From Mycolicibacter terrae (GTDB lineage: Bacteria > Actinomycetota > Actinomycetes > Mycobacteriales > Mycobacteriaceae): 64,000 bases of DNA. The notes beneath the pieces were generated by a model. It made no database searches. It worked only from the letters and a program-made list of their open reading frames with translations, and was not told the origin of the DNA. The DNA lies in contig NZ_AP022564.1 in NCBI RefSeq assembly GCF_010727125.1, positions 2,294,001 through 2,358,000 on the forward strand, given 5' to 3'. Shown one piece after another: positions 33,745 to 41,866 of the stretch (positions are counted from its first letter, which is position 1; each line of letters starts with the position of its first letter). A program made the position numbers and the translations under genes.

Positions 33745-35736
33745 ATGTCACCTGTCGGATTGACGCGGCGATCGACGGCCGCCGCGGCCACTGTGACGAC
33801 GTCCCTGGCGGCCGGCGCCATGGCGATGCTGATGATGGCACCGCGCGCGGTTGGCGAGTCGGCGCCGTCGCTTCCCCTGCAGCCGGTGATCGACCAGCTG
33901 CTCGACGCGCAGCAGCAGATCACCGACACCAACACCGGCTTTCCCTTCATCACCCCGGCCGACCTGTCCACGCTGCACGAGTATCAGCAGATGTTGGCGG
34001 GCACGATGTTCGCCTCATCGCTCAACATGCTGGCCAGAAACGAGTTCCACGACGTGGTCATGCCCTGGGCGCCGTACCCGTGGTCTGCCAATGTTGCTGA
34101 CCCGCAACCGTTTTTGACCTACAACAATCCAGACAATTTCTACAGCTCCCTGCCGGTTGACCCGGACAAGACCTACGTGATCACGGTGCACCCCGCCCCC
34201 GGCACCCAGGATGTGACCTTCCTGGCCAATTCGGGCAACGGCGTGACGACCGACTTCGAGCCGCTCGCGGCCGGCGTCGACCTGACGAACGCCACACCCA
34301 ACGCGGACGGCAGCTACACCATCGTCCTGAGCTCCACCGCGCCTACGGGCGTATCGGCCGGCAACTGGGTCGATATCGCCGGGGCCGACACGGTTGTCGT
34401 TCGAGATACCCTCGGCAACTGGGGCCAGATACACAACAGCTTCTCCATCGAGGAGCAGGGCGGCTCTGGGGCGCTGACCTTCCCGCTGCTGTCAGACGAC
34501 CAGATCACGTCGATGCTGGGCACCATCGCCGCGAACCTCCCCAGGGAAAATCTGTCCGGCAGCTACCTCGGACAGTTCCAGGGCGTCGACACCGTCCCGG
34601 CCAACACGTTCTCCGATATTGCACCGACCACCGAGCACATACCGGGGCCGTTGCTGTCGAACCAGCTGACGAGTTTGGGCCACTTCTCGCTGACGCCCGA
34701 CCAGGCACTCATCGTGCAGGTGCCGCATATCGACGCGGCGTACTCGAGCATCATGGTCGCCAACGCCTGGGGACAGACCGCTCCGTTTGCGACCACATTC
34801 GGCAGCCTCAACAACACCCAAGCCGTCCATGACTCCGACGGCTTCACCTACTACGTCATCAGCGGCAAAGACCCGGGTGTCGCGAACTGGGTGGACAACT
34901 CCGGTATCACCAACGGGGGCGTCTGGTTGCGGTGGCAGAACATCACCGGCTCCGTTCCCAGCATCCCGGTGCGGGCTGAGGTCGTCGACGTCGCCGACGT
35001 CAAGAATGAGATCGGCACTCTTCTGCCGGCTGATACCCCGCTCGTCACCGCCGCGGAACGCGCCGCCGATCTACAGGAACGCCTATTCGAGTACGGCTAC
35101 GCGCACGACCAGAGCCACGGCATCGCCTGGGTGGGGGCCAACCTGATGTACGACCAGGTCAAGGCGGCGATGGGCGCCGAGCAGTTCACCGCGATTTTCG
35201 GGGGTCAAACCGATGTGCCCTCGGTACTGGACCGGCTGACCCCGGAGTTCAGCCCCAACCTGGGCATCATCGCCCACGACATGGTGACCAATCCGGACGG
35301 CAGCCTGTCCGCGCTCATCAACAATCTGCCCCTGGCGATCAAAGACATCGAGTTGCCGGTCATTCTGCTGGTCGAGCGGCTCCAGGTGCTCGCCGGGCAT
35401 AGCAGTGAGGCGATCCAGACCGCGATGTCGTCTGGCGACTTCCCGGAGTTGTGGGCGGCATTCGGCACGGTGGCGCAGGGGCTCGGAACGATCTTCGACC
35501 TGACGTTGACCGACCCGGCCACCAGCATCACCGCCGGATTCCTCAACGCCCGCGACGACCTCGCCGTCGCCATGATGAACGCACCCGGCGGTTTTGCGCC
35601 ACTGAGTGAGTCCACGCCGCTGTGGGAATCACTGACCGCGCTCAATGAAGCGCTGATCCACACGCTGGCCCATTCCGCCGCCGGCACCGCGCTGCTGGAT
35701 CCGGGCGATATCGCGCCGCTGGATCTACTGCCCTGA
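33745..35736 (+). CDS. Secreted DUF1214-type protein, 663 aa
   Basis: A signal peptide (about residues 1-37, with two basic residues then an Ala/Met-rich core and AVG/ES cleavage) leads into a large exported domain. The segment ending DTVVVRDTLGNWGQIHNSFS and a later stretch with a Trp-rich motif GGVWLRWQNITG resemble DUF1214/DUF1254 proteins, whose function is not established. The C-terminal 200 residues are helical and Ala/Leu-rich. No catalytic motif is certain. ATG 33745 follows GGAGGG closely. It stands alone on the plus strand, convergent with mpg. The family call is tentative. Confidence 0.6.
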   Translation: MSPVGLTRRSTAAAATVTTSLAAGAMAMLMMAPRAVGESAPSLPLQPVIDQLLDAQQQITDTNTGFPFITPADLSTLHEYQQMLAGTMFASSLNMLARNEFHDVVMPWAPYPWSANVADPQPFLTYNNPDNFYSSLPVDPDKTYVITVHPAPGTQDVTFLANSGNGVTTDFEPLAAGVDLTNATPNADGSYTIVLSSTAPTGVSAGNWVDIAGADTVVVRDTLGNWGQIHNSFSIEEQGGSGALTFPLLSDDQITSMLGTIAANLPRENLSGSYLGQFQGVDTVPANTFSDIAPTTEHIPGPLLSNQLTSLGHFSLTPDQALIVQVPHIDAAYSSIMVANAWGQTAPFATTFGSLNNTQAVHDSDGFTYYVISGKDPGVANWVDNSGITNGGVWLRWQNITGSVPSIPVRAEVVDVADVKNEIGTLLPADTPLVTAAERAADLQERLFEYGYAHDQSHGIAWVGANLMYDQVKAAMGAEQFTAIFGGQTDVPSVLDRLTPEFSPNLGIIAHDMVTNPDGSLSALINNLPLAIKDIELPVILLVERLQVLAGHSSEAIQTAMSSGDFPELWAAFGTVAQGLGTIFDLTLTDPATSITAGFLNARDDLAVAMMNAPGGFAPLSESTPLWESLTALNEALIHTLAHSAAGTALLDPGDIAPLDLLP

Positions 35737-35755
35737 GCAGCGGCCCCCTCCCGGA

Positions 35756-36367
35756 TCAGTCGCTGGCGCCGGGCGCCGGTGCCCGTGGGCTGCGTCGGTA
35801 GGCCGATACCTCGGGTCGGCCGGGCACCCACAATCGCCACGGCCGGTCGGCGGCCTGGCTGACCCCCACCCGCGGACCGGCCTGCGCGGCCAGCTGCACA
35901 CCGAGCCGCAGACGCACCGGGCTGCGCGCGTCGAACAAATCGATCCCGTTGTCCTCCATGGCGATTCCCAGTGCGGAGCAGAGATTTCCCGGCCCGCGGG
36001 CCAAGCCGGTGGCGGGCACCGTCTCGCCGCGACGGGAGCGGGCCACCGCGGATCCCCCGTCGATGACCGCCGCCCGCAGCAACACCGCGGCGGCGGTCCC
36101 GTCCGGACCGCAGGCCACGTTGGCGCAGACGTGCATGCCGTAGCTGCGGTAGGTGTAGAGCCGCCCGGGCGGGCCGAACATCACCGTGTTGCGACCCGTG
36201 GGCCCGCGATAGGAATGGGCCGCCGCGTCCGGCCAGGGTCCGTCCGGCACTCCGCCGTAGGCCTCCACTTCGACGATCGTCGCGCAAACCCCGCGGGCCT
36301 CGAGCGTGGCACCGAGCAGCAGGTGGGCGGCCGCCAGCGGATCCACCGCAAGCTCGGCAGCACTCAC
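35756..36367 (-). CDS. mpg: 3-methyladenine DNA glycosylase (AAG/Mpg family)
   Basis: This base-excision enzyme removes alkylated purines. VEVEAYGG (about residues 30-37), the HSYRG.TGRN..MFGPPG segment, YTYRSYGMH and [13 protein letters not shown] are all characteristic, as is the C-terminal [11 protein letters not shown]. The length of 203 residues equals Rv1688. The start is GTG 36367 ([10 protein letters not shown]); the upstream frame would run into the divergent promoter of the ABC operon. Confidence 0.93.
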   Translation of the reverse strand: MSAAELAVDPLAAAHLLLGATLEARGVCATIVEVEAYGGVPDGPWPDAAAHSYRGPTGRNTVMFGPPGRLYTYRSYGMHVCANVACGPDGTAAAVLLRAAVIDGGSAVARSRRGETVPATGLARGPGNLCSALGIAMEDNGIDLFDARSPVRLRLGVQLAAQAGPRVGVSQAADRPWRLWVPGRPEVSAYRRSPRAPAPGASD

Positions 36368-36388
36368 GGCGCAGATTCTGCCGGACCC

Positions 36389-36448
36389 TTGACAACGCGC
36401 CGCGACCGGGCAAATATTCATCACATGATGATTTCATCGCGTGATGAA
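36389..36448 (+). promoter_or_regulatory. ABC/TetR operon promoter with tandem operators
   Basis: TTGACA (36389-36394), an 18-bp spacer and AATATT (36413-36418) place the transcript start near 36425, which is the ATG itself, so the mRNA is probably leaderless. Two adjacent 16-bp palindromes, TTCATCACATGATGAT (36417-36432) and TTCATCGCGTGATGAA (36433-36448), cover the -10 edge and the first codons. They are the likely binding sites of the TetR protein encoded two genes downstream. Confidence 0.7.
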
Positions 36449-37189
36449 TTCTCCGGGCCTCACGGCGCCCCCGCCGTGGCCATCGAGCACCTCCGGGTGG
36501 TCCGCGGCAAGCGGCCGGTGCTGCACGATCTGTCGGTGCGGATCGCCCCCGGTGCCATCACCGGCCTGCTCGGGCCGTCGGGCTGCGGAAAGACCACCCT
36601 GATGCGCTGCATCGTGGGCACCCAGGTCATCACCGCCGGACGCGTCGATGTGCTGGGCAGCCCGGCCGGCTCGGCGCCGCTGCGCCACCGGGTCGGTTAC
36701 ATGCCTCAGCAGCCGACGATCTACGACGACCTGCGGGTGATCGACAACGTGCGGTACTTCGCGGCCCTGGCGGGCGTCGACACCCAGGCCGCTGACGAGG
36801 CGGTCCACGCGGTGGATCTGCAGCGCCACCGCGCCGACTACTGCGCCAACCTGTCCGGGGGGCAGCGCGCTCGGGTCTCACTGGCCTGCGCGCTGGTCGG
36901 CCGGCCGGACCTGCTGGTGCTCGACGAACCGACGATCGGCCTGGACCCGGTGCTGCGCGCGGAGCTCTGGCACCAGTTTCAGACACTGGCCCGGCGCGGC
37001 ACGACGCTGCTGGTGTCCAGCCACGTGATGGACGAGGCCGAGCACTGCGGCGATCTATTGCTGATGCGCGAGGGCAGGCTGCTGGCGCGCACCTCGCCGA
37101 GACGACTGCGAGAGGAGACCGGATGTACGTCGATGGAGGAAGCGTTCCTGTCCGTCATCCGGCGCACCACCGCGCCCCGGGCCGGCTGA
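36425..37189 (+). CDS. ABC transporter ATP-binding protein (Rv1687c-like)
   Basis: This is the ATPase subunit of an ABC-2-type exporter. Walker A GPSGCGKT is at residues 50-57. [12 protein letters not shown], Walker [13 protein letters not shown] and H-loop [10 protein letters not shown] follow. It has 254 residues. Two adjacent ATGs (36425, 36428) begin MMISSRDEF; there is no ribosome site, consistent with a leaderless start. The permease gene starts inside its 3' end. Substrate unknown; drug or lipid export is typical of this subfamily. Confidence 0.9.
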   Translation: MMISSRDEFSGPHGAPAVAIEHLRVVRGKRPVLHDLSVRIAPGAITGLLGPSGCGKTTLMRCIVGTQVITAGRVDVLGSPAGSAPLRHRVGYMPQQPTIYDDLRVIDNVRYFAALAGVDTQAADEAVHAVDLQRHRADYCANLSGGQRARVSLACALVGRPDLLVLDEPTIGLDPVLRAELWHQFQTLARRGTTLLVSSHVMDEAEHCGDLLLMREGRLLARTSPRRLREETGCTSMEEAFLSVIRRTTAPRAG

Positions 37190-37953
37190 CCGGAACGCTG
37201 CAGCTGCGGCCGTTCCTGGCGACCACGCAACGGATCCTGCGGCAACTGGCCGGGGACCACCGAAGTGTCGCGATGGTGCTGCTGCTGCCCAGCCTGGTCA
37301 TCACCCTGATGTATTTCATGTTCGGCAACGCCGTGCACCCGCCGGGTACGCCGTCGCCGTTCAACGTCGCCTGCCTGATCCTGCTGGGACTGTTCCCGCT
37401 GTTCTTGATGTTCGTCATCACCGCGATCACGATGCAGCGCGAACGCGCGTCGGGAACACTGGAGCGCATCTTGACCACCCCGCTGCGCCGGCTCGACCTG
37501 CTGGCCGCCTACGGGACGGCGTTCTCGATCGCCGCGGCCGCCCAGGCCGTGCTGGCCTGCGTGGTCGCGTTCTGGTTACTGGGCTTCGAGACCGTGGGCA
37601 GCCCAGCGTGGGTGTTCGTGATCGCGATCGTCAACGCCGTGCTCGGCGTCGGTCTGGGCCTGTTGTGCAGTGCCTTCGCCCGCACCGAATTCCAAGCCGT
37701 GCAGTTCATTCCGCTCGTCATGGTGCCGCAACTGCTGCTGGCCGGAATCATCGTGCCGCGCGCGGCGATGCCCGAGTGGCTGCAGTGGATCAGCAACGCG
37801 TTGCCGGCCAGTTATGCACTCGAAGCGCTTCAGCAGGTGGGCACCCATCCGGAGCTGACCGGGGTGGCGGTGCGCGACATCATCATCGTGCTGGCGTTCG
37901 CGGTCGCCGCGCTGGCCCTGGCGGCGGTGACGCTGCGGCGACGGACGGCGTGA
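37123..37953 (+). CDS. ABC-2-type exporter permease (Rv1686c-like)
   Basis: This membrane subunit has six predicted helices (MVLLLPSLVITLMYFMFG; NVACLILLGLFPLFLMFVIT; and four more), with the ABC-2 signature segment ERASGTLERILTTPLRR after helix 2. I take ATG 37123 because GAGGAG lies 5 nt upstream, which makes a 67-bp overlap with the ATPase gene. The extra N-terminal residues are polar. The stop overlaps the TetR start as TGATG. Confidence 0.88.
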   Translation: MYVDGGSVPVRHPAHHRAPGRLTGTLQLRPFLATTQRILRQLAGDHRSVAMVLLLPSLVITLMYFMFGNAVHPPGTPSPFNVACLILLGLFPLFLMFVITAITMQRERASGTLERILTTPLRRLDLLAAYGTAFSIAAAAQAVLACVVAFWLLGFETVGSPAWVFVIAIVNAVLGVGLGLLCSAFARTEFQAVQFIPLVMVPQLLLAGIIVPRAAMPEWLQWISNALPASYALEALQQVGTHPELTGVAVRDIIIVLAFAVAALALAAVTLRRRTA

Positions 37954-38573
37954 TGTCCGCCGAAATGACCAACCGGAGGCCGGGCCGTCCATCCGGTGCC
38001 TCCGGCAGCCGGGAGAGGATTCTGGCGTCCGCACGGGAGCTGTTTGCCCGCAACGGATTCGGGAACACCTCGATCCGGGCGGTGGCCGCCGATGCGGGCG
38101 TCGACGCCGCGCTGGTGCACCACTACTTCGGTACCAAACAGCAGCTGTTCGCCGCCGCCACCGAGCTGCCGATCGATCCGATGGTCGTGCTGGGACCGTT
38201 GCGGGAAACCCCTGTCGATCAGCTCGGCCGCACCCTCCCGGAGCTGCTGTTGCCACTGTGGGATTCGCAGTCCGGCACCGGATTGATCGCGGCCATGCGC
38301 TCGATGCTCACCGGAACCGAAGTGCCGCTGGCTCGTTCGTTCTTCCGCGACATCGTCGTCGCAGAACTGGCCCACCGCATCGACGAACCGGACGGAACCG
38401 GCGTCCTGCGTGCCGAGTTCGCCGCGAGCCAACTGATGGGCATCGTGGTAGCCCGCTACATCGTCGGCCTGGAACCACTGGCCTCACTGCCTGCCGAGCA
38501 GATCGTGGACATGGTCGCCCCGACCCTGCAGCGCTATTTCACCGGCGATCTGCCGGAGGGGCCTGGGCGATGA
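37953..38573 (+). CDS. TetR-family regulator (Rv1685c-like)
   Basis: This repressor has 206 residues. The helix-turn-helix lies at about residues 20-66 (ERILASARELFARNGFGNTS, then AADAGVDAALVHHYFGTKQQL). The C-terminal ligand domain is all-helical. ATG 37953 overlaps the permease stop by one base. As the third gene of the exporter operon it most likely represses the operon through the tandem palindromes at 36417-36448. Its 3' end overlaps the convergent Trm112-like gene by 35 bp. Confidence 0.9.
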   Translation: MSAEMTNRRPGRPSGASGSRERILASARELFARNGFGNTSIRAVAADAGVDAALVHHYFGTKQQLFAAATELPIDPMVVLGPLRETPVDQLGRTLPELLLPLWDSQSGTGLIAAMRSMLTGTEVPLARSFFRDIVVAELAHRIDEPDGTGVLRAEFAASQLMGIVVARYIVGLEPLASLPAEQIVDMVAPTLQRYFTGDLPEGPGR

Positions 38574-38763
38574 GGCGGGCGTGCTCGTCGTCGCCGATGG
38601 TGGCGGCCTCGTCGACCAGCAGCACCGGAATGCCGTCCTCGATGCGATAGGCGCGGCGCATGCGCGGGTTGTAGAGCACCCGGTCCCCGGAGCGCTCCAC
38701 CAGCAGCAGCGGCCCGCGGTCGGAAGGGCAGACCAGAATGGCCAACAGGTCGGGGTCGATCAC
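38539..38763 (-). CDS. Trm112-like small protein, 74 aa (Rv1684-like)
   Basis: The N-terminus MIDPDLLAILVCPSDRGPL and the later RMRRAYRIEDGIPVLLVDEA fit the UPF0434/Trm112 fold, which in other organisms activates methyltransferases. Only one cysteine is present, so the zinc knuckle of eukaryotic Trm112 is missing. GTG 38763 overlaps the stop of the large synthetase gene as GTGA, suggesting a coupled function. The 3' end is antisense to the last 35 bp of the TetR gene. Confidence 0.85.
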   Translation of the reverse strand: MIDPDLLAILVCPSDRGPLLLVERSGDRVLYNPRMRRAYRIEDGIPVLLVDEAATIGDDEHARLIAQAPPADRR

Positions 38764-41753
38764 TTGTGGCCCCCGGCCAGTTCGGCGCGCACCGCGGCGG
38801 TCAGCCGCTTGAAATGCTGACCGGCAGCATCGAAGTACCAGGAGTTCCGGCCCGCCTTGGGCAGTCCGGTCTCGCGCAGCGCACCCAGCGTCGGGCGGTA
38901 GACGGCGCTCAGCGGCAGATCCGGCACGACATGGATGACATCGGGCCCGGCGCCGACGGGCATCGCGGCCACCGCCTCACTGAGGTCCGCGGCGGTGATC
39001 GTCGCACCCGGGCGCACCGTCAACGCCGACACCACCAGGTCCGCAGCTCCGGGCGAGCCGGCCGGCACCCGATAGGTCACCGCCAGATCCACGCCGTTGA
39101 CGGTGCCCAGGGCGTCGGTGATCAACACCGGATAGGCCGTCCCCCGGTCGGTGTGCACGCTCGACCCGCGCCCACCGGCCAGCCAGTAGTCGCCGTCGGC
39201 GTCGCGCCGGAACAGGTATTCGGTGGAGATCCAGGTGTCGGCCGGGGCGAACACCCCCCGTTTGACCGAAGCCGACGGGTCGATCGGGCCGCGCGGCTTG
39301 GCCAACAGCACGCCGACCTCGTCGGTCTCGGCGATGCGCACGAAGCCACGGTCACCTTCCAGGATCAGGTCGTTTTCGGGGTCGTAGGCGGCCAGCTCCA
39401 CCTCGACCGCGCCGGGCAGCGGGCGCCCCTTGCTGCCGACCTTGACGCCGGAGACGTTGGCCAACACCGCCTGGCCGTCGGTGGTGGCGAAGAACTCGAC
39501 CACGTGGGCCGGCGCGAACGCCTCGGTGACCCGGTTCCACAGACCGACCGGCATACCGGAGCCGATGAACAGCCGCACCGGGTGGTTGCCCTGCAGCACG
39601 AAGTTCGGGTCGTCGATGACCTCACGCAGCATCGCCCAGGTGTAGGACACCACGCTGACCCCGTACTGGCGGACCTCGGCGACGAACCGGTCCGGGTTCA
39701 GGCCACGCGACAGCGCGATGCGCGCCCCGCCCACCACGGCGCCGCCCAGGCTGACCAGCAGCCCGGACTCATGGTGCAGCGGCGTCAGGCAGTACAGCGT
39801 GTCGTTGGCCCCCAGCGCGGCCGTCGAGGCGGTGCCGAACGCCGAGAGCGCCCAGCGGTAGTTGGTGATCTGCTTGGCCACCAGCTCGCCGGCCATCGTG
39901 CCGAAGGCGACGAAGGCCAGGTCGCGGGCGAATCCCGGGTTGGGCCGGTACCAGCCGGGCAGCTCGACGGCGTCAGGGTCGATCTGCTCCATGTCGACGA
40001 CGTCGACGTCGTCGGGCAGGCCCAGATCACGCGTCTCACCACCGCCGAGCACCAGCACCTTGCAGTCCAGTTCCCGGGCAGCCGCGATGGCATTGTCCAA
40101 ATTGCCCGGGCCGCTGATGATCTCGGAGATGCCGCCGAGGCGCGCGGCCGCGACCAGATCGCCGTCGGGCGGCATCAGTACGGCGACCGCTCCCAGTCGA
40201 GACAGCGCCGCAATCGCAACCATGGCGCTGGGCCGGGTGGCCATCAGCACACCGACATGGACGCCTTGGCGCACCCCGACGTCGATCAGCCCGCGCACCA
40301 CGTTGTCGATACGTTTGTTGACCGCCTCATAGGTGTGCACCCGCCCGTCGAACAGCAGGAACTCGCCGTCAGGTGACTCGGCGGCCTGTTCATCGATGAT
40401 GCGGCCCAGTGAGATTCGGGTGTGGTCGTTGATCTGGCCGAGCCTGGCCAATCGGGGCAGGGTGCGGGCCGTCTCGACCGCCATGGTCCGCATCGATTTC
40501 TGCGCCGCCACCAAGGCGTCGGCGGCCCCGCGGGCCAGCGTGAGCGCGACACCGCCGGCCTCCCCCAGCCCGTGCGCGACCCGCGACGTCATCGCCACGC
40601 CGCCCTTGGTGCGTTCGGAGGTCTGATCGGCCATCAGCGCCACGCCGGCAGGCTGCGGACCCTGGCCCTCTTGCCACAGCACCCAGTCGGCGACCGTCGG
40701 CCAGGTCAGTTCGGCGGCTTTGGACCCCACCACCAGACCGAAATGCCCGGCCCGCAGCAGGTATTCGAAGACCTTCGCGTTGGGAGCGGCGCGGCGGATA
40801 CCGCGGACCGCAACCGGCTGACCGATATCGTCGACCTCGCCGACGAAGGCCAGCACCGGGCAGGTGATGTCGGTCAGGGTGACCAGTTGCCCGTTGATCG
40901 CGAAGCCACCGGTCATCATCCGGTTGTGGGCGATGAACTGCTTGAGCAGTTCCGAGATCGCCGGACCCGACCAGGCGATCCAGCCCTCCGACTCCAGGAA
41001 GCGCCGCTGCGCCTCGCGCGGCAGCAGGGCCTCCCGGTCGTGCAGTTGGCGCAGGAAGTCCATCCGCGCCTTGGCGGTCTTGAGCGGGTCCATCATCTGG
41101 AAGCCGAGGCGCGCCTGCCACCCGGAGATGTCCAGCCGGTTGAAGACGTGGTCGGCCATGAAACCCGCGACCCCGGAAGCGATATTGGGCGGCACTCCCA
41201 TCGGCAGCGCGGCCAGGGTGTCCACCGGGGAGCCGAACGCGATGATGGACGCGATGCTCTTCGAATGCCGGTAGGCGCCGGCCTGATAGGCGAACATGCC
41301 GCCCTGGGAGTAGCCGGCCAGGTGCACGTCACGCCCGGCGGTCTCCGCGACGGTGTCGATGGCCTGGCTGAGCCCGACGATGTGGTCGGCCAGATTGCGG
41401 CGCATGCCGCCCTCGACCTCGTCGGGTGAGCCGAAATCGATCACCCAGGGATCCACCCCGGCCGCGTGCAGAATGCCGACCGCGCCGTCCTCGCGGGTGA
41501 CGTCCCACATGTTCGCCGACATCATCATCGGGTGCACCAAGAGCACCGGCGGCCCGGGCTGCGGCTGGCCGGGCCGATTGTCGGGGGGAAAATAGCGCCG
41601 CAGCTTGTACATCGGGGTGCTCTCGACGATCTGGAACGGCGACGGCACGGTGCCGGTCTCCAGACCGCCCCAGCGCAGCACCTCCAGGCCGTTCTGCGCG
41701 GTGGCCATGAGCCACTCGACCGGCCGGGTGATGGCCGACAGATTCAGATCCAC
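38760..41753 (-). CDS. Fused lipase-like hydrolase and acyl-CoA synthetase, 997 aa (Rv1683-like)
   Basis: This is a bifunctional lipid enzyme. Residues 1-370 are an alpha/beta hydrolase resembling PHA synthases and depolymerases, with GYSQGG (Ser149) and HPMMMSANMWD upstream. Residues 430-997 are an AMP-forming acyl-CoA synthetase-like domain. Its nucleotide loop is atypical: the usual TSGTTGxPK is replaced by AFGTMAGELVAKQ at about residue 612, so adenylation activity is uncertain. M. tuberculosis Rv1683 has the same architecture and is linked to storage-lipid metabolism. It starts at GTG 41753 with AGGGGAG upstream and is followed by the coupled Trm112-like gene. Confidence 0.88.
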   Translation of the reverse strand: MDLNLSAITRPVEWLMATAQNGLEVLRWGGLETGTVPSPFQIVESTPMYKLRRYFPPDNRPGQPQPGPPVLLVHPMMMSANMWDVTREDGAVGILHAAGVDPWVIDFGSPDEVEGGMRRNLADHIVGLSQAIDTVAETAGRDVHLAGYSQGGMFAYQAGAYRHSKSIASIIAFGSPVDTLAALPMGVPPNIASGVAGFMADHVFNRLDISGWQARLGFQMMDPLKTAKARMDFLRQLHDREALLPREAQRRFLESEGWIAWSGPAISELLKQFIAHNRMMTGGFAINGQLVTLTDITCPVLAFVGEVDDIGQPVAVRGIRRAAPNAKVFEYLLRAGHFGLVVGSKAAELTWPTVADWVLWQEGQGPQPAGVALMADQTSERTKGGVAMTSRVAHGLGEAGGVALTLARGAADALVAAQKSMRTMAVETARTLPRLARLGQINDHTRISLGRIIDEQAAESPDGEFLLFDGRVHTYEAVNKRIDNVVRGLIDVGVRQGVHVGVLMATRPSAMVAIAALSRLGAVAVLMPPDGDLVAAARLGGISEIISGPGNLDNAIAAARELDCKVLVLGGGETRDLGLPDDVDVVDMEQIDPDAVELPGWYRPNPGFARDLAFVAFGTMAGELVAKQITNYRWALSAFGTASTAALGANDTLYCLTPLHHESGLLVSLGGAVVGGARIALSRGLNPDRFVAEVRQYGVSVVSYTWAMLREVIDDPNFVLQGNHPVRLFIGSGMPVGLWNRVTEAFAPAHVVEFFATTDGQAVLANVSGVKVGSKGRPLPGAVEVELAAYDPENDLILEGDRGFVRIAETDEVGVLLAKPRGPIDPSASVKRGVFAPADTWISTEYLFRRDADGDYWLAGGRGSSVHTDRGTAYPVLITDALGTVNGVDLAVTYRVPAGSPGAADLVVSALTVRPGATITAADLSEAVAAMPVGAGPDVIHVVPDLPLSAVYRPTLGALRETGLPKAGRNSWYFDAAGQHFKRLTAAVRAELAGGHK

Positions 41754-41866
41754 GCTGCTCCCCTACGTCGCGCCCGATCGTCAATGACGTGCACATTCTG
41801 GCACATCAGCGCGGTCGGCCCGGCTCGTTCAGCAAGCACCGTCGGGCAGGCAGTAGCGTTCTGGCA

